DNA of 64,000 bases from Lachnospiraceae bacterium (GTDB lineage: Bacteria; Bacillota; Clostridia; Lachnospirales; Lachnospiraceae), in assembly GCA_017508825.1 (NCBI GenBank), contig JAFWRC010000139.1, forward strand, positions 1 through 64,000. Reading direction: 5' to 3'. The first letter of the stretch is position 1. Every line of letters begins with the position of its first letter. Positions 17,063 through 26,063 of the stretch are shown here, in pieces. Position numbers and translations under genes: made by a program. The notes below the pieces were generated by a model. It was given only the letters and a program-made list of their open reading frames with translations, was not told the origin of the DNA and did not search any database.

Positions 17063-17938
17063 CTACTGCCGCAGGATCGCCAGCAGGATATCCGTCCGGT
17101 GCTGTATATCCTGACGGTAGTAATCCGCGATGCGGTCCAGCATTTCCTCCACATTGCCGGATGCTTCACCGGTCTTTAAGGAATTGATCAGATCCGGCGG
17201 GAAGATCCCCTGGTTCTGCAGCGCCTCAGATAACGGGTTCCCCAGTCGTACCCAATCTGCCGCTTTGCGGACCTTATCCCGCAAAACTGCATAGCGGATC
17301 GATGCCAGACAGTACGTAAGCCCTTTTTCCACCGGTTCACCGCAGCTGTAAAAAACCGCCATATTGCTGGCAAAGTCCGCCAGTTCCTCCTGCATGATAC
17401 ATTTTCCGACAATCGGGATATGGATATACACATTGCCGACGATCTGACTGTGCCGGCTGAGATTGTCCCCGCTGAATTTCAGAAAGAAAAACATCATGAT
17501 CGCCACCACGATCCCAGCAATGATCATCAGGGCCTGCGGCAGGAAATGCCATACCTTCGCCACCGCCAGAAGCGCCACGATAAACACGAGCAGCACAATG
17601 ACCGGATAGATCATCGCGCTCCGGATCTTGCGCCGGGTAGACTCCTGTGCGTCAAAGCGTTTCGCCATCCTGGAAAATGCATATTCATAGTGCCCGGTCT
17701 GTTCCGCAACATACACGGCATTGACCAGATCCGGCGTATAGATCTCTTCATCCCTGCGCATAGCGCTGTGCAGCTGTCGGCCGCCGCATACGCCTTCATA
17801 GGTATGCTCGATCGCCTTCGACAGCGCTCCGTTTTTATCATCCTGCATGACCAGCAAAGCCTGTTTTATATCAAAGCCGGCATGCAGCGCGTTATCCATT
17901 TTGTGGCAGAAAACCGCCAGTTGTCTCAGATCCGCCAT
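17063..17938 (-). CDS. Type II secretion / type IV pilus GspF-like membrane protein, orphan
   Basis: 291 residues with one recognisable pair of T2SF (GspF/PilC) domains separated by hydrophobic segments (about 105-150). The first domain holds FCHKMDNALHAGFDIKQAL; the second SLKTGEASGNVEEMLDRIADYY, where GEASG corresponds to the family's G-E-x-S-G motif. It is shorter than PilC (about 400). The usual partners, an assembly ATPase and prepilin peptidase, are not nearby, though an orphan prepilin-like gene lies at 55753. GGGGAG precedes the ATG. Confidence 0.85.
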   Translation of the reverse strand: MADLRQLAVFCHKMDNALHAGFDIKQALLVMQDDKNGALSKAIEHTYEGVCGGRQLHSAMRRDEEIYTPDLVNAVYVAEQTGHYEYAFSRMAKRFDAQESTRRKIRSAMIYPVIVLLVFIVALLAVAKVWHFLPQALMIIAGIVVAIMMFFFLKFSGDNLSRHSQIVGNVYIHIPIVGKCIMQEELADFASNMAVFYSCGEPVEKGLTYCLASIRYAVLRDKVRKAADWVRLGNPLSEALQNQGIFPPDLINSLKTGEASGNVEEMLDRIADYYRQDIQHRTDILLAILRQ

Positions 17939-18025
17939 ATTTTCTCCCCTGTTTTACGAATTAAAGAACTGTTCCTGACACTATTTCGTTAGACAGTATA
18001 GCATAACTGTGATACACTTGAAAAC

Positions 18026-18595
18026 ATGAATAAGGACACAGCGTTTTATCTGGGTACAAAAGAAAAAAATGACGCAGAACCGATCAGTGATCAGCCGACC
18101 TTCCATCTCAGTTATGCCGGCGCGCTTTCCTATTCTTTTGAACATCATGAACACCGGCAGCGAACAAATGAAGAGCTGGAAAAAGCACACACGCTTTCCC
18201 TGAAGCAGGATCGCAAATCGCGGATCGTGTGGCGTCTCCTTTACATCGAAAAACGCCGCCAGGACCTGCTGGATTATATGTCCCTTTACGAAAAGAAGCA
18301 TTCCGGCGAAGCGCTTAAGGTACTGCTCTTATGCGTGGTGATCGTCATTAATCTGTCAATCTGTCTGTTTCTCATGATACCGCTGCTGCCGGCGATCCTG
18401 CTCACCGCAGTACTTCTGTATCTTGGTTTTGTTTTATATGCGAAATACAATGCCCCCGACCGGTGGCATTCCCGCGGAAGAATGGCCTATTGGAACAACG
18501 AACTGTTCGAACTGCAGTCCGAGCACGATGAACTGGAAATCGAAAAAGAACAGATCTCCGAAGAGATCCGCCAGTTAGAAGAATATCTGTCATAA
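18026..18595 (+). CDS. Hypothetical membrane protein with coiled-coil tail
   Basis: 189 residues. A hydrophilic N-terminus (1-95) is followed by two adjacent membrane helices (about 98-140) and a charged C-terminal helix (ELQSEHDELEIEKEQISEEI) likely to form a coiled coil. No family was recognised. It is one of few plus-strand genes here and is divergent from the GspF-like gene. No strong ribosome site is visible; the helical composition argues against an antisense artefact. Confidence 0.6.
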   Translation: MNKDTAFYLGTKEKNDAEPISDQPTFHLSYAGALSYSFEHHEHRQRTNEELEKAHTLSLKQDRKSRIVWRLLYIEKRRQDLLDYMSLYEKKHSGEALKVLLLCVVIVINLSICLFLMIPLLPAILLTAVLLYLGFVLYAKYNAPDRWHSRGRMAYWNNELFELQSEHDELEIEKEQISEEIRQLEEYLS

Positions 18596-18646
18596 CCATT
18601 CAGAACCGATAAGTTCTGAACAGTTACTATCTGTCATAAACACCCT

Positions 18647-19366
18647 TTACAGTACCATACTCCGGATCCGGCCTACCGCCACCTTGTTGTGCAGAAGCGC
18701 CGCCACATCCGTATGCCGCTCCCCGTGATCCTCATGATACACGTCGCGGTCCAGAAGGATCACACTGCCGTTCTCTCCGGCTTCCGTCTGATAATCCCCG
18801 TAAAAATACGGCGTCGGCTCGATCGCCACATCCCACTCAATGCCCCTGCATTCCGCCAGGGTACATCCCGGGAAATTAACATTCCAGATCTCCCGCGTCA
18901 GTTTTTCTTTTTTCATCAGTGTTTCTGCGATCTCTGCCATATAGTGGTCTGCCGTTTCGTACATATCGCCTTTTTTATTGGAAAATGCGATCGCCGGCAC
19001 ACCCAGCATCAGCGCCTGCATCGCCGCGCCTACCGTTCCGGAATAGGCAATGTCAAAACCGGCATTGAAACCCCAGTTCATCCCGGAAAAGCACCAGTCC
19101 GGTCTGCAGTCCTTCATCAGATAGCCAAGCGCAGCATCCACGCAGTCCGCCGGGGTTCCGGATACACTGTAGGCTCTTACTCCCTCGACCGGATAAGCTT
19201 CCGGATGCACTGTGAGTGATCTCCGGATCGTTACGCACTGGGACATGGCCGAGCACTGGCTGGCCGGCGCCACGACCCACACTTCTCCGAACCCTTTTGC
19301 CATCTCCACGACACGACGCAGCCCTTCCGCTCCGATCCCGTCATCATTCGTTACCAGTATCCGCAT
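18647..19366 (-). CDS. surE: 5'-nucleotidase SurE
   Basis: 239 residues. A survival-protein phosphatase that dephosphorylates nucleoside monophosphates in the cytoplasm. The N-terminus MRILVTNDDG carries the metal-binding Asp-Asp pair, followed by VVAPASQCSAMSQ, SVSGTPADCVD and the GMNWGFNAG metal site. GGGGAGG precedes the ATG. It follows holA with a 52-bp gap. Confidence 0.95.
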   Translation of the reverse strand: MRILVTNDDGIGAEGLRRVVEMAKGFGEVWVVAPASQCSAMSQCVTIRRSLTVHPEAYPVEGVRAYSVSGTPADCVDAALGYLMKDCRPDWCFSGMNWGFNAGFDIAYSGTVGAAMQALMLGVPAIAFSNKKGDMYETADHYMAEIAETLMKKEKLTREIWNVNFPGCTLAECRGIEWDVAIEPTPYFYGDYQTEAGENGSVILLDRDVYHEDHGERHTDVAALLHNKVAVGRIRSMVL

Positions 19367-19418
19367 ATAAAAACCTCCCCGTTACGAAAATCAAAATGCA
19401 CCGGCATAAGCGGGTGCA

Positions 19419-20426
19419 TCAGATGCTATGCTTAATGATCAGCGTTTCCACACTCAGCCGGTCACTCATCCGTCCGGTCTTGATCGCTTCTTCCGCCTTT
19501 ACGCAATCCTCGATCGCTTCCTTCAGTTCTTCCATACTGAAGCGGGATGCCAGCCTTCCGTTTTCCTGCACGGCAAAGGCCTTCATCTTCAGTTTTGCCT
19601 CGATCTGCTTCTGATCCATACCGATGCTGCGCAGGTCTTTTACCCGCAGCATACGGTTGAACTGTCCTGCCAGCAGGGAAATGATCCCCATGGGTTTCGC
19701 ATTCAGACTCAACATTTCATAATAACTGTCGAGAGCTCTCCTCTGCTGCTTTTCCGCAATGGCATTGGTCAGCACAAAAACATGCTCCTCGATCCTGGCC
19801 GTGGTCACGGCATCGATATCCTCCGCCGTGATCTCCTCCCGTCCCAGGGTATAGCAGATCAATTTCTCCAGTTCCGAAGCAATGTTCATCATATCGGTAC
19901 CGGTCTTCATCAGCAGATAGGAAAAGGTCGACCCCCGCATCTGCTTGCCTTCCCGTTTTAAGATCCGCAATACCTGGATCCGGATCTCATCCTCGGTCAT
20001 CTCGTTGTAGGCCACAACACGCCCCAGTTCCTTTACGGTCTTAAACAGCGCCGTCACTCCGCTGGCTTCTTTTTCTACAAAGATCAGATAGGTCGTTTCC
20101 GGCAGATGTTTGATATAATCGTTGAGTTCCGCATTGCCGTTCTTAAAAAAACCGCTGTCGGTCACCAGCACCACGCGGTGATCCGCAAAAAGGGGCATTG
20201 TATCGGCAAATTCGATGATCGCCTCCACCTCTGCCTTTTTGCCGTCAAAGCGCGCAAAATTCATCCCGTCATCTTCCGGCATCAGGTACTTGAGCAGCCA
20301 GTTCATATTCTGTTGTTTCAGGAACGCTTCCTCACCGTAGAGCAGGTAGATATTCTTCAGTTCTTTGTTCTTCAGATCCTCTGCCACCCAGTTGACGGAT
20401 GCTTCCGCGGCCTTCTTCGCTGCCAT
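19419..20426 (-). CDS. holA: DNA polymerase III delta subunit
   Basis: 335 residues. The clamp-loader subunit that opens the sliding clamp. The N-terminus has the LLYGEEAFL motif, and the length and helical C-terminal domain match HolA of Firmicutes. The ATG at 20426 is preceded by GGAGGAAAAAT; the upstream in-frame start adds seven basic residues without a ribosome site. Confidence 0.92.
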   Translation of the reverse strand: MAAKKAAEASVNWVAEDLKNKELKNIYLLYGEEAFLKQQNMNWLLKYLMPEDDGMNFARFDGKKAEVEAIIEFADTMPLFADHRVVLVTDSGFFKNGNAELNDYIKHLPETTYLIFVEKEASGVTALFKTVKELGRVVAYNEMTEDEIRIQVLRILKREGKQMRGSTFSYLLMKTGTDMMNIASELEKLICYTLGREEITAEDIDAVTTARIEEHVFVLTNAIAEKQQRRALDSYYEMLSLNAKPMGIISLLAGQFNRMLRVKDLRSIGMDQKQIEAKLKMKAFAVQENGRLASRFSMEELKEAIEDCVKAEEAIKTGRMSDRLSVETLIIKHSI

Positions 20427-20516
20427 ATTTTTCCTCCGTAAAAACAATACTTATTCTACCTTCCCGTCCGCGCATCCGTCAACCTAAAAATCCCCGTGCT
20501 GCGGCCCTGCGTCCTA

Positions 20517-20545
20517 TTTACATCGATACCTTAACATGATAAACT
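20517..20545 (+). promoter_or_regulatory. Promoter of the sodium:solute symporter gene
   Basis: TTTACA (20517-20522), 17-bp spacer, TAAACT (20540-20545), about 60 bp upstream of the ATG at 20604. Confidence 0.6.
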
Positions 20546-20603
20546 AACTTTCGTGTGGCCAAAATGTGCCAGATCTATATTTCAAACCGGAGGATGAAAG
20601 AAA

Positions 20604-22142
20604 ATGATAATCAAGGTTCTGATGCTTGTAATCTTTTTCGGTGTGATGATCGGCGTAGGTTTCTACTGCCGCAAGAACTCCACCGATGTCAACGGCTTCG
20701 TGCTCGGCGGCCGGAGCGTAGGCCCCTGGCTCACCGCCTTTGCTTACGGTACCAGTTATTTTTCCGCCGTTATCTTCGTAGGATATGCCGGACAATTCGG
20801 CTGGAAATACGGTATCGCATCCACCTGGATCGGTATCGGCAATGCACTTCTCGGTTCCATGCTCGCGTGGCGTGTGCTCGGAAGACGCACCCGTATCATG
20901 TCCCAGCATCTGAATTCTGCAACCATGCCGGAATTCTTCGGTCAGCGGTTTGATTCCAAGGCTCTCAAACTCTTTGCATCCCTGATCGTATTCATTTTTA
21001 TGATCCCGTATACCGCCTCTCTGTACAACGGTCTTTCCAGATTGTTCAGTATGGCGTTTGATATCGACTATATCTACTGTATTATTCTTATGGCAATCCT
21101 TACCGGTATCTATGTTATCGTGGGCGGGTATATGGCTACCGCGATCAACGACTTTATCCAGGGTATCATCATGCTCTTCGGCATCGTGGCTGTTATCCTG
21201 GCCGTGCTCAATTCCAAGGGCGGATTCCTGGCTGCTCTGGACGGTCTTGCAAAGATCTCCGATCCGGAAGTCAGCGCCACACCCGGTATCTTCAATTCCT
21301 TCTTCGGCCCGGATCCGCTCAATCTGATCGGCGTTGTGATCCTTACTTCTCTCGGAACATGGGGACTCCCTCAGATGGTTCAGAAATTTTATGCGATCAA
21401 ATCCGAGAAGTCCATCACCAAGGGAACCATTATCTCCACGCTCTTTGCCGGAGTTGTGGCAGGCGGATGCTATTTCCTCGGCGGCTTCGGACGTCTCTTC
21501 AGTGATCAGGTAGATGTCAAGACCGAAGGTTTCGATGCCATCATCCCGACCATGCTTTCCAATTTAAGCCCGGCACTGATCGGCCTGGTAGTGATCCTGG
21601 TCCTGTCCGCTTCGATGTCCACGCTGTCTTCTCTGGTCATGACATCCAGTTCCACACTGACGATCGACTTCATCAAAGGTACGATCGTCAAGGATATGAA
21701 GGATAAGAAACAGGTACTCTGCATCCGGATCCTGATCGTTGTCTTCATCGCGATCTCCGTTGTACTCGCGATCCTTCAGTACCGTTCCAGTGTAAACTTC
21801 ATCGCGCAGCTGATGGGTATTTCATGGGGTGCTATGGCAGGTGCATTCCTTGCTCCGTTTCTCTATGGCCTGTACTGGAAGAAGACCACCAAGGCAGCCT
21901 GCCTTGTCAACTTCATCTTCGGCGCAGGATTTATGACCTACAATATGCTGTTTAGAACTACTCTTCCCCAGCTGCTTCAGTCCCCGATCAATGCGGGAGC
22001 ATTTGTAATGCTGGCAGGTCTGATCATCGTTCCGGTGGTTTCACTGATCACCCCGAAGCAGGATGAAAAGGAAGTAGACCGGATCTTCAGCTGTTACAAC
22101 AAGAAGAACGAGGTTCCCGTAACCCAGTCTTTGAGTGACTGA
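20604..22142 (+). CDS. Sodium:solute symporter family protein
   Basis: 512 residues with about 13 membrane segments, the SSS (PutP/SglT) fold. Family traits include the N-terminal DVNGFVLGGRSVGPWLTAF region, GYAGQFGWKYG and the Na-site region SASMSTLSSLVMTSSSTL. It would take up a small solute together with Na+; the substrate is not evident. The gene stands alone on the plus strand with its own promoter and a strong bidirectional terminator at 22168-22207. Confidence 0.92.
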   Translation: MIIKVLMLVIFFGVMIGVGFYCRKNSTDVNGFVLGGRSVGPWLTAFAYGTSYFSAVIFVGYAGQFGWKYGIASTWIGIGNALLGSMLAWRVLGRRTRIMSQHLNSATMPEFFGQRFDSKALKLFASLIVFIFMIPYTASLYNGLSRLFSMAFDIDYIYCIILMAILTGIYVIVGGYMATAINDFIQGIIMLFGIVAVILAVLNSKGGFLAALDGLAKISDPEVSATPGIFNSFFGPDPLNLIGVVILTSLGTWGLPQMVQKFYAIKSEKSITKGTIISTLFAGVVAGGCYFLGGFGRLFSDQVDVKTEGFDAIIPTMLSNLSPALIGLVVILVLSASMSTLSSLVMTSSSTLTIDFIKGTIVKDMKDKKQVLCIRILIVVFIAISVVLAILQYRSSVNFIAQLMGISWGAMAGAFLAPFLYGLYWKKTTKAACLVNFIFGAGFMTYNMLFRTTLPQLLQSPINAGAFVMLAGLIIVPVVSLITPKQDEKEVDRIFSCYNKKNEVPVTQSLSD

Positions 22143-22167
22143 ACCGAATAAAACAAAACGCATAAAA

Positions 22168-22207
22168 AAATCCGGGCAGGATGTGTATCCCCTGCCCGGA
22201 TTTTTTA
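22168..22207. terminator. Bidirectional terminator
   Basis: 13-bp stem AAATCCGGGCAGG/CCTGCCCGGATTT with A- and T-tracts, between the symporter and the convergent lipoprotein gene. Confidence 0.92.
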
Positions 22208-22639
22208 TTCTTCATCTTCTTCATCTAATCCCCCAAACCGGATTTTTATTTTATCACCATTGTCCGTCGTCTGGGTAACAAGCGTAATATGCTCGCCTGA
22301 TTCCAGCACCACTTTCGTAAGCGGCTCCTTCCGTAAATTGATGGTTCCATCCCAGTTTGGCTTCACAAAACCTCCGGTCAGTTCCAGTTCCACTTTACCG
22401 TCAGCAATCTCTCTGACCGTGATCGTACCAAACCTGTCGTACAGAACATCCCCTTCTTTGAGCTCATCCGCCATATACAACTGCGTATCATCAGAAGCGC
22501 CCCATCTTCCTTTTATTGTTACGGAAAGAATCATTTCTGCTTCTTCTTCGACTTCTTCCGGCTCATTTTTCCCGCATGCGCACAGACTTACCACGATCAT
22601 TGCAACCATCAGCGCCTTTACCAGCCAATTTCTTTTCAT
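22205..22639 (-). CDS. Small lipoprotein of unknown function
   Basis: 144 residues with a lipoprotein signal peptide (basic MKRNW, hydrophobic core, lipobox SLCAC) and a mature domain of beta-type composition ending in an acidic tail. The repeated hydrophobic-polar pattern suggests a small beta barrel or sandwich. No family was recognised. The ATG at 22639 has AGGAG 8 bp upstream; the ATG two codons earlier is too close to it. Confidence 0.75.
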   Translation of the reverse strand: MKRNWLVKALMVAMIVVSLCACGKNEPEEVEEEAEMILSVTIKGRWGASDDTQLYMADELKEGDVLYDRFGTITVREIADGKVELELTGGFVKPNWDGTINLRKEPLTKVVLESGEHITLVTQTTDNGDKIKIRFGGLDEEDEE

Positions 22640-22734
22640 AAACATATCTCCTCTCCGGATTCGTTGTTACATAATAGTAACGAAATATCCTCCTAAAATA
22701 TTTGGCTGTCAGGATGTTTTTTTACAGGATTTTT

Positions 22735-25107
22735 TTATTTACAGAAACGTTCCACCGAAATTTCCCCGTTCACTGCCCGGAGCAGGATCGCGCCGTCTTC
22801 ATCGGTACGGAACACATCGCATCCCATCGCCTCTACGCGCTCCATCACATCCGCGTGAGGGTGTCCGTAGGAATTGTGCCATCCGCAGGAGACGATCGCG
22901 ATCTGCGGGGATACCCATTCCAGAAACTCCTGCGATGTGGAAGTATGCGAACCATGGTGTCCTAGTTTTAAACAGAAATATCCCTCCGCCGGGTGAGACA
23001 ATATATCCGTAACGTTTCCGAGATGATCCATTATTGTTCTCTCGCTTTCCACCGTGGCATCGCCCGTGAAGATCCCCGTAAAGCCGCCCCCGCTCACCTC
23101 CAGCACCTGGGAATAACTGTTCACATCTTCGGTCACATACCCGCCCTCCGGGTGCAGGCATACAAACCTCAGCTGCTCTCCCTGCAATATCGAACCCGCC
23201 GCATTCCACAATACCGGGATCCCATGCGCATCCGCCAATATGATCAGTTCGGCAAAGTCTTCCCGCGCGCCATGTGCATCCGGCAGCACGATCGCGCCGA
23301 TCACGATCCCGCTGTTTGTTTTTCCGGAAGATGAAGTTCCAGAAGATGAAGTTCCGTCCGATAACATCTCGATCAATCCGGAGCAGTGATCCGTATCCGG
23401 GTGCGTGATAAACCAGTAGTCGATCTTTGCGATCCCGCGGTATTTCAAAAACGGTTCCAATTGGTATTGGAATAAAGCATCTTTGCTCGTACTGCCACCG
23501 TCCAGCATCACGGTCAGATCCGGACTCTCAAAGCAGATGCCGTCACCCTGTCCTACATCCAGGAAAGTCACTCCCACCTGCGGCCGGAAGCGGATCAGCA
23601 GGATCAGTACTGCAGCCGATACCAAACCGCATCTCCACAAAAAAAGTCTCTTCAGATCCATCTCCGGCTCTTTTGAATAGATCTTTTTACCGCCGATACA
23701 ACAGAGCAGCTGACCATACCATGTGTTTTTCTTACCCAGCTCCTGAATATATCCTGCTGTCTTAAGCACGATCCTGCGCCCCAGCAGAAATACACTGCCA
23801 AAGGTCAGATACACAAGCAGCATCTGTATTTCCGTCGGACATCCTGCAATATAAGTATGCGCCGGCAGTTTCTGTAAGAAGCCGCATAGCAGGGTATACA
23901 GTTTTAAAATGCCGTGACAGGGCAGTCCCGCCAGGATCCCTGCCGGCAGATAGACGCTCCCAAGCAGCAATACCAGCAGTCCGCATACCATCAGCACACT
24001 CATCAGCGGGATCACGATCAGATTGAGCAGCACCGAATACACCGGCGTCTCATAATAGTTCTGTAAGATCAGCGGCAGCGTGAATACCGTCACCGCCAGG
24101 CTCCCCGAGAATGCCTGCAGCGCTTTGCTCCGCAGATCCCGTCCAAACCGTATCCCCTCTATGAGGGCCGGATAAAAGATCGCGATCCCGGCTACCGCTG
24201 TATAAGACATCCAAAACGATGAAAGCATCACTTCGTATGGTGCAAAGAATACCGTGCAGGCCGCCGAAAGCGCCAGCGCCGTCGGCAGATCATAACTGCG
24301 ACGCTCCACATCCGCGCCTGCCATCAGGCCGAACATGATCACGGCACGCACCGTCGATGTACTCGCTCCGGTCAGCAGCGCATAATTCACCATCAGGAAT
24401 AATGCGGCCGTGGCTGCCGGAAAGATCGGTACCGTTGCCTTGCGCAGGCTTTTATACAAACCCATCCCGAGTATACTGATGTGCAGTCCGCTGATCGCCA
24501 GGATATGCGAGATCCCGTTCACACGATACAGATCTTTGATATCCGACGACAGTTCCCCTTTATCTCCGAGCACCATTGCTTTCATCACACCGGCGTCTTC
24601 TTCCGGAAGACATGCATCATAGATTTTCCCAAGGAAGCGGCGCAGCTGCCACAGCCCCTCTTTCCGGCTGTCATAATGATCTGCGGCAAGGTCCCACTCC
24701 TGTACTGCCAGTTTCGCGCCGTATCCTTTATACAGATAGTATTCCTGCAGGTCGAATTCTCCCGGATTGGTCGCATTGCGATACAAAGATACTCTTCCAC
24801 GCACAGCGATACCGCTGCCCAAAGGCGGCAATACGCCGTCCTCCGGCAGACTGCAGATCAGGCCGATCCTGCCTGCATCCGTTTTATATTCCGTTTTTTC
24901 CTGAGATCTTCCGTCAGAGAATCTGACATCTTTCAGATAGAATAACTGCTTTCCGTTCTTTTCTTCCTTCCACTCCACCACACCGGTGAATGTGACCGTT
25001 TCGCCCGGGTATTCCCGGTATGGATTGTCGGGCGGCCCGAGCCACCGCAGTCCGAGCCATACCAGAACAAGAAAGAAAAGACAGCCTGTACATAATGGTC
25101 TTTTCAT
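22735..25107 (-). CDS. comEC: Competence DNA channel protein ComEC
   Basis: 790 residues. An N-terminal OB-like domain (40-170), a competence membrane domain with about ten helices (NGISHILAISGLHISILGMG near 230), and a C-terminal metallo-beta-lactamase domain (from about 520) with THPDTDHCSG and KLGHHGSHTSTS. It forms the channel for single-stranded DNA uptake. A short Ser/Thr/Gly insertion (GTSSSGTSSSGKTNSG) lies in the lactamase domain. The ATG at 25107 lies 5 bp after the preceding stop; the longer frame upstream overlaps the GerMN gene and is rejected. It lies in one cluster with comEA. Confidence 0.92.
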   Translation of the reverse strand: MKRPLCTGCLFFLVLVWLGLRWLGPPDNPYREYPGETVTFTGVVEWKEEKNGKQLFYLKDVRFSDGRSQEKTEYKTDAGRIGLICSLPEDGVLPPLGSGIAVRGRVSLYRNATNPGEFDLQEYYLYKGYGAKLAVQEWDLAADHYDSRKEGLWQLRRFLGKIYDACLPEEDAGVMKAMVLGDKGELSSDIKDLYRVNGISHILAISGLHISILGMGLYKSLRKATVPIFPAATAALFLMVNYALLTGASTSTVRAVIMFGLMAGADVERRSYDLPTALALSAACTVFFAPYEVMLSSFWMSYTAVAGIAIFYPALIEGIRFGRDLRSKALQAFSGSLAVTVFTLPLILQNYYETPVYSVLLNLIVIPLMSVLMVCGLLVLLLGSVYLPAGILAGLPCHGILKLYTLLCGFLQKLPAHTYIAGCPTEIQMLLVYLTFGSVFLLGRRIVLKTAGYIQELGKKNTWYGQLLCCIGGKKIYSKEPEMDLKRLFLWRCGLVSAAVLILLIRFRPQVGVTFLDVGQGDGICFESPDLTVMLDGGSTSKDALFQYQLEPFLKYRGIAKIDYWFITHPDTDHCSGLIEMLSDGTSSSGTSSSGKTNSGIVIGAIVLPDAHGAREDFAELIILADAHGIPVLWNAAGSILQGEQLRFVCLHPEGGYVTEDVNSYSQVLEVSGGGFTGIFTGDATVESERTIMDHLGNVTDILSHPAEGYFCLKLGHHGSHTSTSQEFLEWVSPQIAIVSCGWHNSYGHPHADVMERVEAMGCDVFRTDEDGAILLRAVNGEISVERFCK

Positions 25108-25112
25108 TTTTA

Positions 25113-26063
25113 TTACTTCACAATATCCAGATTTCTGGAAAAACTGTTGTCCAGCTGTATCATCTCGCGGTACAGCACCTGCGAATCCCCGTTCACCATA
25201 AACTGCACCCGGTGAACATCTTTGAGCTCCGCAAGGGAATTGACGATCGAATACAACGTCACTTCCGGAGTCACATCTCCGACCGCATTTAAGAATTCCG
25301 GACTGAGATTCACGTAACATACTCCGTCCGCATCCGTTACAGAGAGTATCCTGGTATCCGGATCTACAGTAGGATAGATCTCTTTCTCTTCCGGTCCTGC
25401 GATCAGTATTTCTACCACCAGGCGTTCTATCGGTATGTTCGTATTGTAGCTCACGTTCCGGTTGCTCTCCACCAGCTTTGTTCCCGTTTCATCCGCAAAA
25501 TAAAGATGCAGTGCCACCTGGTCATATGCATTGATCTCTACACCTTCGTTATCCACGAAAGTATCCTTATGCATCACACCGATGGGATTTCCGGAACGAT
25601 CCTGCAGCGGTTCTTCCCCGACAAGCATGCTCACACCTTCGATCCCGGGAATCTGAACCAGCGTCCGCACCAGCGCAGCACGTACCAGCACTTCCCGCGT
25701 CGGTGACATTTCCCTGTAGGACGGATCTACGGACAACACCGCCTGATTGCTCTCCACATAATAGCGGATCAGTTTAAAATCCATCTGCAGCGGCGCATGC
25801 CAGTCATGCGATTCCGGCGCCTCCGCGAGCCTTTCCAGCAACTCCGGTACAAGACTTTCCGCATCGCCCACACCGCTTTTCGGCTGATACTGCTCTGATA
25901 CCAGCGCGGTTTCCGCTTTATTCAGATAATAGATACGATATGCGCTTTCTTCCGTTTCTTCCTCTTCCGTCCTGCCGCAAGCCCCCAGGCCGAAAACAAA
26001 CAGCCAGAACAACGCAGTACATAACCATATCCTGTTTTGTTTTATCCTGCAGCCGTTACTCAT
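25113..26063 (-). CDS. GerMN-domain lipoprotein (LpqB-like)
   Basis: 316 residues with a signal peptide and lipobox (GLGACG), then two GerMN-type repeats (about 45-180 and 190-305), the second ending near VTLYSIVNSLAELKDVHRVQF. GerMN domains occur in the GerM spore protein and in LpqB, the lipoprotein partner of the MtrAB two-component system in actinobacteria. Here too it is translationally coupled (4-bp overlap) to a sensor kinase gene, suggesting it modulates that kinase at the membrane. That role is inferred from context. Confidence 0.88.
   Translation of the reverse strand: MSNGCRIKQNRIWLCTALFWLFVFGLGACGRTEEEETEESAYRIYYLNKAETALVSEQYQPKSGVGDAESLVPELLERLAEAPESHDWHAPLQMDFKLIRYYVESNQAVLSVDPSYREMSPTREVLVRAALVRTLVQIPGIEGVSMLVGEEPLQDRSGNPIGVMHKDTFVDNEGVEINAYDQVALHLYFADETGTKLVESNRNVSYNTNIPIERLVVEILIAGPEEKEIYPTVDPDTRILSVTDADGVCYVNLSPEFLNAVGDVTPEVTLYSIVNSLAELKDVHRVQFMVNGDSQVLYREMIQLDNSFSRNLDIVK

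Noticed and set aside
17981..18301. A 106-residue minus-strand frame
   Set aside because: Antisense to the plus-strand membrane protein at 18026, whose helices and coiled coil look more protein-like.
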